A stretch of DNA of 64,000 bases. It comes from Parelaphostrongylus tenuis. Its lineage: Eukaryota; Nematoda; Chromadorea; Rhabditida; Metastrongylidae. The notes beneath the pieces were generated by a model that was given only the letters and a program-made list of their open reading frames with translations, ran no database searches and was not told where the DNA came from. The translations under genes were made by a program, and so were the position numbers. Shown here one piece after another: positions 14,601 to 26,600 of the stretch. Within the stretch, counting starts at the first letter, position 1. Each line of letters starts with the position of its first letter. Where the stretch lies: positions 28,965-92,964 of the forward strand of contig JAHQIW010001991.1 in the NCBI GenBank assembly GCA_019055375.1, written 5' to 3'.

Positions 14601-17600
14601 TCGCAAACAAGAGGAACACATATTCGATTTATATCGTCGTGTAGAGGTTCGTATTTGTGCGTTATTGCACTTATATAGTGCGAGACACTCGTTTCGGCTT
14701 TACAGCCTCGTCATTTGCACAGTGCTTATTGGTTTAGTCAGTTCCACGGGGAGTTATCCCCTACATAGAAGAACCAACACCGAAATATTAACAATTGCCG
14801 CAAGGCAGTAAGACCACTCAACGGCGAGTGTTGTACAGCTGATTGCTCGTGGCTGGTAAAAGGTCCGTTATGTTACTTATACAGTGCAAGACACGTGTTT
14901 GACATCACAGCCTTGTCAGTTTCACGATGCTTTTCGGTTTGGTCAGTTCATGTGGGAGAATATTTCAGCGGCGGTTCCTTTGAGTAGGGGATATCTTCCT
15001 GCAAAGAACTGACTGTACCAAAAGTCATCTTGCAACTGACGAGGCTGTCATGCCGAAAGAGATGTCTTGCATTGTATCAGTGCCATAACAGATCTCATCA
15101 AAGGCACAGAACGTCTAGTCCGATAATATTGATCTGAGCGGGGCCTCAAAAACAATCAAAAGAAGGGTTTGTACGTGATTTTGATTAGAAGTTTTGTTTA
15201 CTCGTTCAGGAAAGAGATGATGTGCTAAGACGAATGCAGTGCGGTCCATCGACATCGTCTGAGTGCGGTCCATCGACATCGCATGAGTGCGGTCCATCGA
15301 CATCGTCTGATTACTTCCCGCCAGCATGTGTTCCGTCCGAAGTGCAGTCATTTAATAGCAGTTTGTGAGAAATTTTTCATTAATCTCTTTCCTCAAATTG
15401 GCGAAAGGAGGCACAAGAAATTCGAAAATGTTGTCCACTGCGTGTAGATGATTTCACCTTTCCCTTCTATCAATTCCCCTCTCACTGCCTCGAACCCTTC
15501 CCTTCATAATTCATACACCAATCCCTTCATCAAGTATCGAAAATCGAGTGAGTTTTGAGCCAGGAGCTTCCCCCTTAATCTACTATGGATTACGAGTGCT
15601 TGTGGTAGAGATTGAGGAAGTTTAAGGAAGATTAACCCAAATCTCTAGGTGATTGAAACTGCAAATGCGAAGACTTGAGAAGGGAACGAACTGTATGCAT
15701 AAAATCTTGAGATTCGTGTTTTATATGGAAGGGGCATCATGCTGATAACATCGAAAAACTAGCAAATGTATATAATTCTGTAAAACTTCGGGAATTTTGC
15801 CCTACTTGGCCTTATTTTGGCAGTCATTGTTCCCGGTTTATGTTCCATCTAGTACTTTCTATGGAAGAGCCTCCATTCGTTTGACGGGTACGAAGGGATT
15901 GTGTAGTTGATTTACTACTATGTCGTACTTTATGGGATCATTTGATTAGGGTGCGCTTTGATTTCTTACTCGGTGTAGTTTAAACCGGGTGCTGTTGGCG
16001 AGTGGTTAGTGATGCCTAGTGCGAGGTTTAACTCACCTCATCACTGTCCAGCAAAGTCAAAGAAAGCCCCAACCTGGCTTGCCTGGAGATTGAAAGGTGA
16101 GCTACTTGATCGGTTTTTGCAGCACCTATGGAGAAGAGGAGATCCTCAGCATATGGTTTGTGCGTTATTCATCTCCGCTAAAGATCTTTGGACATTTCAT
16201 GTTTTACTTCAATTACTATTTGAGGATTTCGGTTTTTTCACGAATGGCGTAGAATGCTGGTCAGGCAGCTTTTCTTGCGATTTTCAAATAGCCCAGGCTA
16301 AGGCGTCCCGTAAGAAGTTCGTTTGATTGACAGCAAAAAAGTGAAAAGGTCAAAACAACATATTGCTTTCCGCCAACAGCCTGCATCACTGCCACACGGC
16401 GTACTTATATGGTAGACGGTGGCAAATTTCCAAGCCGATCGCTAGACAAGAACTTTCATAGAAGCGTTAGTAATTATTCGAAAGCTTAATTCTCTGGCTG
16501 CAACTTCACATCATCGGTTTTTCACAAACCCTTTTGTAACGCTGTAGCGTCTGGAATAAAATTATGTTTCACACTCCACCTTTCGCCTTCATTTTGATCA
16601 CGTATATAATTCGCTAGAAGCACGAAAAGCATATTGATGTGTAGAGAATTTTCCGTAGTATCTGAATCATGCGTCTCTATCTAAAGTTTGTGTCGATGCG
16701 GTGAAAAAATTCTTATAAAATAACAATAGTTGTTGCCGTTTTTAACGTATAGTGCGGTAGATTACTATCGAACTACACAGTAGATACGAAGAAATTTTTT
16801 ACACGCTGATTTGCTTTTCGTGCATGCAGCAATTTGTACGCGTGGTAAAAATAAATCCGAAAGGCGAGTGAGAAACAAAATTTTTTCGGATGCTATGGCG
16901 TTATAAAAGGATGTTTTGAAAAACCAGCTTCGTGAAGTTGTAGCCAGAGATACAAGCTTTCTAGTGATCACAAACACTTTTATGAAAATCTCCTGTACAG
17001 CAAATGAGATCGGTTTAGAAATTTGCCCGCCGTCTCACATATAAGTACCCACAACGCCCATGGATACCACTGTTTATTGTTATTCAACAAGGATAACAAG
17101 TATAAAAGTGTGTTTGCTCTGCTTCAGGTCAGATACCTGTATCCCACATGATGTTTTATATGGTCGAAGCCCGACAGAATATCGATCTAGCGAGGAGAGG
17201 TTGCGGCTATAGATCTAGATGAAACTTGTTGAATATGTTGTTGGTTATTTTTATTGCTGTTCTGTACCAAAATCTGTGAGTATCTTTCAAATGTCCCTAA
17301 CCAAAACTAAACACTACAATGCATTTTAAATCAAAACTACTGTTACGAGTACCTTTTTTTGGTGGATTTTTATCGATTTTTGTGGATTCGGTAAATGCGC
17401 TTCGGTGCGATTTGTTGTTTGCTATCTTTGTTTCAGCTCAATATAGGATCATGTCCTCTCCACTCCTCTCTTTCTCGCTCTCTCTCCTTCTTTCTTTCTC
17501 TCTCTCCTTTTTTCTTTCTTTCTCTCTCTTTTTCTCTGTCTCTCACTCTCTTCGTTTTGTTTTGTTGATTGGTGCTAAAGTCCCATCCCATTAGTATTTC

Positions 17601-20600
17601 TGTGTCATGTGTGCTGTGAATGACCACCTGTAAAATGTGGTATTGTTTGTTATTTTCATGTTGTGTTTCCAAGAGTAAAGGACTGATCCTTCGAGCTCTA
17701 GTGTCACAATGTGTGCGGCCATTGATTACCTTGTTGTGATGCGATCAGTTTATCAGCAGTTCTTCTGAGGATGTTTATCCCTTAAGGGACCGTGGGCCCA
17801 CGCCCTATGCCTGTGTAATAGCCAGCGTGTCATGTCCAACAATGGAGCGTGTGATCTCCAACGAACCATTGTTAAAACTCAGCATGCTGGGCTTAGAGGC
17901 TATTGTTATACGCAAAAGGTTAAACGCTGGACTCCATTGTTAAACACAATCTGTGGGGGTTAGAGACGCAGGGGACGTGGGTCCACGGTCACGGAAGGGT
18001 TATGAGAATAGATTTGTTTTTTCATTTTTTTCCAGGTGTAATTGGGAATGTGGAGATATTATAATTCTCCTATCCGGTCGTTCTTTTTCTATTTTATGAA
18101 AAGCATTTTCGTACTTCGCCAACTACCTGCGATACAGCGAAACTTGGCGAATCTCTTGAAATCAATGCCCCCACAGCGTGATGTAAATATGAATTGACGC
18201 TTCAAATCAAAACGAACTATGAGGCCTTAGAGAGATTGTCTTTTCAGGTGTTTTATCTCAGCACCCGACCACACTCCTACGATGTCCCACGGACCACGAA
18301 AAATGAGGTCTCGTCATCATTTCGTCTTATTAAAATACTGGATACTTTTCCTTTATAGCAGTCTTTTACTTTTTTTTTCTTTGAAAATGAGGGTTTTTGC
18401 TCTTCTTCCTCAGACTTTCAGTAGTCATCCGATAGCTTAAATCTCGCCGATTCTAATACTGTACTTGGTTCCTGAAAAGGCCTTGTTAAGGTGGTGTGAC
18501 AACGAAAATAAAGTTGAGTTTCATATTCGGTGCGCGATGACGCGCGTCTACGTCGCGCTTCTCGCCGCGAACTGAAAATGGCTTCGGAAAGGCGCGATCT
18601 TCGTTAGTTACTTGGGGATTTTCCCCTCTTTTTTCTTCAGGATTTTTGAAGTTTTTTGTGATGGAACTGTACAAGGAACTCTGTTCTATCGTTCTATTGG
18701 CTTAGGCTTTTCAATTTTTATTCTATATTGCGAAATAAACTCGCTCTGAAGTGTATCTAATTCAAGGTGTATGAAATGTAGTCTTTTTTTTTATTCTTCC
18801 AGCGCTATAAGAAGGCCTTTTTGGAAACTTTAAGGTTTAGAATTGTCAAGATTTATGCTGTGAAATGACTCTGAAATTTTTTTGAGGGCATCGGCAAATC
18901 CGAGCCGAGCATAGAATGCGTGTGGAGTGTGAAACGTCATAATGGGATAGTAGAGGCTCTTTAAGAAGACTTTTGCTTTATTCCAAGATCCTCGACATTT
19001 AAATTCACGGATGACTATCATAAGGCCGGGAAACTACGGACAGAACTTATCTTTAAGGGGTTGATAAGTGGCTAAAGATTAAGGAATTGTGCCTACCCTA
19101 AAATCCATAGATATAAGCGGTCTGTGTTGGAAATTAAGCGCTTTAGTACTTCGTTGTACCTGTTTTCTTTTTTTTCACTTTAATGAGGTGATTTTTTCTT
19201 TCGTAATCCTGAAAAAGTATTTCATTACCTGAAAGCGCGCGTGTTTTTCTGTCCTTTTTACAAAAATTCAACCGCTCTTATCTATAAAATTTTACGGTTA
19301 TATTGTCTTAGGCTATCCATCATATGAGAGATCGATATTGCGAGAATGTGGTTGCTCCTTCCATAAAACACTAAGCCATGCAGAAAGTTCAGTTGAGCGG
19401 AAAAGTCTCTATGTTGAGCCGGGCCACCCACCCTTTGATGCGCACTGAGAACCATGTGAATGATCTCTGACCTTCTGGTTCTTGATCCGACCATGGTTTC
19501 ATAGATTTTCAGGATGGGATGTGCGGAAGAGATGCACAGTTTTGTGGCATTCTGCGACAACTTTGAAATTTTTCCGAAGATTCCTAGCACTTTCCATGGT
19601 CTTCACATTCTACGAAAAGCCGAAAGATGTGCTTTTAGGTGATGTCTGTTATGAATAATGATTAGGAATAAGTCCAAGTCGTGAGTTATAGTGCTGTTCT
19701 TAACCCTTTCGGGGCCGTGGACCCACGGCCTCTGCATCTTTCTGGCAGCTGTGGACGGTCTGCTCCGTCTACTCATCTCAAACCCACAGCCTGCCATTGT
19801 TAATCGCAACAGCCTGCTGTTGTTGGACCCAGCACGCTGAGAGTTAGAGATGTAGGGGAGGCGAAGCAGACCGTCCACAGATGCCAGCTAGAGAGGTGGA
19901 GACCGTGGGTCCACGGTCCCGAAAGGGGTAAGTGGCATTACACACGTAGTTGTATCCACTTAGCTCCGTTGTTTCATTCCTAAGTCGTATAGTAATATGA
20001 TTGTGAGAACTGCGAATCCTCCTCTTTGTTCATTAGTTTTCTCTCTGGCATTTGGAATCTGGCACTTCCAATAATGTGATATGCAAAACTTCGAACTTCA
20101 GTTGAAAGGTGAAACCAACCCAACCCTTTCCGAGGGCGCATGTTAACCACTGCGCTACTACGGCTCCTGCTCTTCTATCAGTCTCACTCATATAAAGAGT
20201 TCTTGCCAATTACATATACTTATTGGTTGTTGTAATTGGGTTCAATGCCGATATGCCTTACCAAGCTAAACCGTTGACGGTTGGTTGCTAACACTTGTAT
20301 CGCCAAAAGGGTAATCGTCGTGCGTGAGCGGCGGTTGTGCAGTGGTTAACACGCGCGTTCGGAAAAGACAAGACACGTGTTCAATTTCCGCCCGAGGTTC
20401 GCAGTTTTGCAAATCACTCAAATTTTTCGGATATAGTTGTAACAACATATGACTGCTGAAAACCGCTCAATTGAAGAATTCTTGTTGATTACACACATCC
20501 AATGAGTCTTAGCGTAATTGGCTTTAATGCTGATATGTGCTTACCAGGCCAAACCGTTCACGGTTGGTTGCTGACACTTGCATTGCAAAAAGGGTGGTAA

Positions 20601-23600
20601 CCGAGCATGGGCCGCGGTTGTGCAGTGGTTAGCACGTGCGCTTGCTAAGGGTGAGACACCGGTTCTATTCCCGCCCGAGGCTCGAAGTTTTGCATATCTC
20701 AACATTATTGGAGATCTAATTCTAACATCGTACCTAGTGCTAAAAAAGCGATTGAATGAAGAGCTGTTGTCGACTGCATAAAAGCGGATAAATCTCTCTA
20801 TTTAGCAACGGTCTCAAAGCTCTTCATCTTCAGTGCTTGATGCGGTGCTAGCTGCTGATGCACCTGAACATGTCGCTCTTACAAGATCTCAACTAGCCGA
20901 AGAGTTGGCTCATCAACAAATTCACTACAGAAAAGTGGTAAGTAGCCTTAGTCACTCAGTATCTATGGAAAAATAATTCCTAAAACTATCTGATGCGTTT
21001 AGACTTACGGTAACTTCCTTCAAGTGGATTGCGCATTCTGTGGTGAGGAATACTCATGTTATATCTCAGGACTGGATAACACTGCAACGTGTGTTGCATG
21101 TCATGTATCGGATACATTCGAAGTCTACTTGGTATCATTAATATTAATATATTTAATATATGATCGATTATTATCAGGTGTACAAATGACTTCGGTGTTT
21201 TTCTGTTGTTGACATAACAGTAAAAATAAAAATATGCAAATTCTTTTTTGTTTGAAAGTCCGCTAGAAACGTAATTATTGTGTGTTTTTTGTACAAAAAA
21301 TATTTTATGTGGTGGTTTTTATAGGACTTTGAAGATGACGACTTTTGTACCGGAAAAAACGCCATTTGCGGAAAACTTACTATGCAAAATTATCAATTAG
21401 TAGTAATTAAAATTTTTTGACTTTGGTATCGTTCAATTGCGCATTTTCTTGCTATAATTTCGGTCTACAACTTGCTAAAACTTGCTTCAAGTCGGAATGT
21501 CGTGGGAACAAATTCGCTTGCTACTCACGCACTTATGGCTCGTTGGGGAAAATGCTAGTGAAGCGTAACACAATATCAGCGGAACTTGGAGCGAGCTCCG
21601 TCCAAAAGAATACAGGCAAGTTAGAGCAAAATGTTCGTAAGAAAATGCGCAGTTGAACGGTGCCGAGGTCATGATTTCAATTCATTGCAAAAATCATATT
21701 AAGAAAGCAAAACGCCGCGTACTTTGCAATTTTACTGCATGACAACGCTCGACTTCTTGTTGCCAAACCGCCGATTGAAAACCTCATAGATGAGCTGAGG
21801 TAAAAGGTTTTAGGAGGTCTTACCTTACCCACCTTACTCTTGCGACATTGTACCGTCAGATTACCACTTGAAATCACCAAATTTAAAGTACGAATTAGCA
21901 ATTCAAAAAAAAACGACGTTATCATCTTTGAAGTTCTATAAAATCCATCATATAAGATATTGCGTGTTTAAAAAACGTACAAATAAATCGAGTTTATGGC
22001 GCACTTTCAATCAAAAAATTTCCATATCTTTATTTTTGCTATTATTTCAACAACAAAAAAAAAAAAAACGACGGAGTCATATATGTACACCTGTTATACG
22101 AAGCTCGTGTAGCGCAGCGGTAAGAGATGCTCTGAGACTCATACGTGGTCGATCAATCGTCGGTTCATAGTTCAATTTCGTGCTCAAGGCACATAAAGCT
22201 TTCTATCACTCCGAGCTCGGTGGATCGGTGCACCAGACTTGTCTCGGAGGATAGCACCCCGACCTAATACACCGCTACAACCGGTACACCGCTGCGAGCC
22301 ATTGTCAAGGCCAGATATGCATTCAGTTATCCCAAACGACGCTTGATAAAGACCAATGCATGCCGCATCCTCAGGGATCAATCCCGAGAGCTTTATCCTT
22401 CATCCTTTGGTAATTAATATTAATATGGTACTGTTGCTAATCTTGTATAACAACCGGAAGGGTGCACATCTGTAATTGAGGGTGTTTTTGGATGTCATAC
22501 TAGAAGCAAAGCGATCTATAGCAGAGCTCTATGTCACATCATGGTCTTTCAAAGTTTAGAGCGTTCAATATTCTATATTGATGTCCAGCTAAGAGTAAGT
22601 CAGTGTCAAGAATTTGTGCAATCTCATAATACAAAACAGCCATTGATTAGGATATGGTGGCAACTGAGAAAGCTCCAACGCTGCCGGCCGGCCTTCTAGG
22701 GAAATAATCACGCTCAACCAGCAATTCACCACTCAAGTGGAAACTGTGCTGAGTTTCGTGCAATTTTTCAGGTTTTATAAATACTGCGATTTAAGTATTC
22801 AAGTATGAGTAATACGAACGGCGGCTCTTAAAACGCGCTAGGTAGAGTGAATTTAGTTAACTTCGTCAAATCAATTCTTTAAAATGTGGCTGCACCTTCT
22901 CCTTAGCAGGTGTACGTTTATGATGCTATTTGTCACGTTGGATTATGGAGAAAAAATCATCGTACCCTTCTATTTTCGCTTGACTTATGGGTATTATTCC
23001 TTAATTGCGACTTAATATTCAACTCTCTGGTAATAAGGCCTTATTCCCATTTTCGTCAGACTTTTAGGAGTCTTTCGTTAGCTTAAATCTCACCGATTTT
23101 GTAGATGTGCTCGTTTCGTGAAAAGACTTTTTTTCGTGCACTGTAGCAGCAAAAATAAATTAAGTTTCACCTTTGGCGCACATTATCGCGTTTCTCGCGA
23201 ATCGCGCTACACGCAGCGATCTCAAAGCCGCTCCAACTAAACATGCGGTTTTTGTTATTTATTTGAAAAACTTTTGTCCGTTTTGTAATTTCTGTTTCAG
23301 ACTTGTGGAAGGAACTGTGAATTATCGTCCCACGGGCTTAAGCTTCTATTTTGATCCCTTAATAAATTGTCAAATAGCCTGTTATCAACCCTAAGCTTAG
23401 GTCTGAGCGTGCCGAAGTAATCTTCTTCTTGCTATTCCATTGCCCCATGAAGATCTTTTTAAAAATTAAACTTCTTCAGAATCATCGAATATTTTGCTAT
23501 CAAATAACTACTAAAAGTCTTTGGTTTTAAGTGTTGTTAGGACCTCGCTCAAAGCAATACAATCTGGAAGCGTATTTTGACCCTTTCGTGAGGTTTGTTA

Positions 23601-26600
23601 TGGCACCTATATAGTGCAAGAGACGTGTTTGGGCATTACAGCCTCATCGGTTGCACGCTGCCTTTTGGTTCAGTCAGTTCTGCGGGGAGAAATCCCTGCA
23701 TAGAGGAGCCGAAGCTGAAATATTTAAACGCACCGCTAAGTGGTAAAATCAGCGAATGGGCAATGTTCTAGACTCGATTGCTTGAGGCTGCTCTTTAGCG
23801 AGGTCTTGAAAACACCTGAAACGAAAAGTATAACAATCACGTTTTACCAGCCACGAGTAATCACGTGTACAACACTGCTCGTTGGGTGATTTTATCACAT
23901 AGCGGCACGTGTGAATATTTTAGCGTTGGCTACTCTATGTAGTGAATATTTCCCTGTGGAACTGACTGATTTTAAAGGCAACGTGCAACTGACGAGCCCG
24001 TAATGCTAAAACACGTGTTTTGCACTGTACAAGTGTTAGAACAAACCTCAAGAAAGGCTCAAAATATGTTATCAGGTTACATTAAAACTCTCTTAGAGGA
24101 CCGTCCACAAATCCTAACTGACCAAAAGATATGCGTCGAGTTTGAGACGTGATTATACTTTTGCTGCTGCAGCACTCTTGGGGGTACTTCAAAAAAAAAG
24201 CTAAATTATCAAAATTACCGAGATTTACGCTATCGAACGACTACTAAAAGTCTGAGGAAGAAACGGAAAAGGCTTGCACGAAGTGGGTTGCTATATAATA
24301 TAGTGACGACTATTAATTCTACTCTTCTTCTTTTGAAAGTCGCGTTTCACATTACTTAAAAGTTTTATTTGCAAAAATACGTGTGTGATTGCGACCAATT
24401 ATCCTTTGTTCGAAGGTCCTTAGTAATTCAATCCGTTCTTACTTTTGAGATGTATAGCCGACCTCCTTGTTTGTGTATGACTAACTTCAGCTTGTCGGTC
24501 GTATTGAGCAGTTGCAATGTTCCATATAATGTGGACGTCAATGGAATCGACTAAATAAGGGAGGCATATGTGGTGGTATAGGCATTTGTACCACCATTGA
24601 GGTGTGCAATTGGACTGGAACATTCGTTGCGGAAATATCGACGGCAGACCCCTCCTTTTACCCATTTCTTCACTTCCTTCCGCACTCAGGAAACAATTGA
24701 CCAACAATGCCAGCCGATCGGCCGGCTGTCCGTGTTCAACATCGTATTCAGTGGCTACTGAATGCCTCGAGTCGTATCATTCATTTTCAGTATTTCAATG
24801 ATGACTCACATCTACCACTTAGTGAAATATAATCTGTATTTCGTTGTCACTAATTCTCGACTTGTCTCTGTGATGATGTAAATGTTTACATCTGTCTGCC
24901 TTCACTTTCATCACGTCGAACGAAGTGATGTAATGTTCTTTGAAGATAACTGGTGATGAAAAAGGATTGTCTGAAGTGTAGCGGTGAGAAAAACAATATA
25001 GATACTGCTGCATTGAGGACTACAGAGGAATCTTCATCGCAGGAAAAGGTTACGGTAAGGTTCTATACTATTGCTAGGATTGCGAGAATTAAAAAAATTA
25101 CTGATATAATTTTTGCTTTTCTTTCTTTCATCCTTCATCAAATCGATGTAATGGAATCTCGGATTCCTTACTGCCATTTTTCTGAAAAGATGCAGCAGTT
25201 TTCTGAATGATTTATGCTTCTTTTTCATCTCTTTTAAGGTATACGATTAGGTTGATTTGCCAGATGTGATCTGGCGTTCTTAAAACCTTCAACAGTGGCA
25301 TTAATGTTAATGGCGGTGGTAACTTTAGTTTTTTTTTAACTAATATTGTTAACAACGGATATCGATTTGATGCCTATACTATCATTACTATTGTTATTAC
25401 TTTCAATTACTATTATTGTTTATCATTATTGTCTTTTATCGCCTAATATTATGACTATTATTCGTATATAAGTGTTATTGTTGTTGTTAGCCATAGTTAT
25501 GACCATTATAGTAGTACTAATTATATTTTACTAATATTATGAACGCCTCACGTCTCCTAATGACTAATCGAGCAGAGATTTCTCCATGAGGGAGGTCCGT
25601 TGAGTTATCATTATCATTGATTAGTATTAATAAGTCTTATCAGCATGGTAGTGATCAAAATTATAGTACTAAAAATAGCAATGATAATAGCAGCTGAGGA
25701 CTTGAGTAGTGACCCACGTGAGTCTAATTAGTTCGATGGAATTTCAACTCGTCGCAAGCTCGGGGCTGCTAAGTAGCCTCCGTTTGCTCACAGAACACAC
25801 TGGACGTCATAGTGGTTCTATGTACTATATCTTTTTGTCGTCTTTGGCGAAATGGTTGCCACAAGCTCTCTGGGCTTTACCGCTATTCTTGTTATTCCTA
25901 GTGGTGATTCTGCGTGGAAATGAGAGAATACTGGCGGTATCGGTGAGCTTGTTAATAAATGAAACCTTCCTATTTTGTATCGGAGTTTGACGCCCAGGAC
26001 GCCACACCTCAGCTCCAATAACCACTCTTTCTACGCCACAGCGCATCTATCTGTCAGCCGCCGGCCGTCAACGCCAGTGCATCTGTCTGTTAGCGCTGTA
26101 GCGTAGAAAGAGTGGTGTGCAAAATGGGCGTCAGTAGTGTAACGGATAGAGCATGCGCTCCCGGAAAGAGTGAGATGCGAGTTTTAGTCCCGCCTGACGC
26201 GAAAGTTCTACACATCACTCTACATCGACCAATATTGAATTGTTAGAAAACTAACTTCGTTTTAGGTTCGTTCTATTCTGTATCATCACAAACCTTATAT
26301 CATGCGCTTTTAGTAAATATAATTGAGTTATGTTATAAATTATTTTCCTGAAAATTCGGAGGTTGGCGTTTTGAGATGAAGTCAACATTTTTTATGAATT
26401 ACTTTTCACGTAATCATACTCGAATATAATGCAGCGAAATGGCTAGAAACATCGCTTGATGTCTCAATTCACATAGTGTCAACAAATGCACAGAGCGACG
26501 TTTCTTTCAAAAACTACGTCGTAGTGAATTCGGTGTCGAGGATGACGAAGATTACGTGCTTTCTTGTGTTGTTGGTGACTATGGATTATTGTTGGTGACT

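Noticed and set aside
17433..17672. Highly charged minus frame (Arg/Glu/Lys repeats)
   Set aside because: It is the translation of the CT microsatellite.
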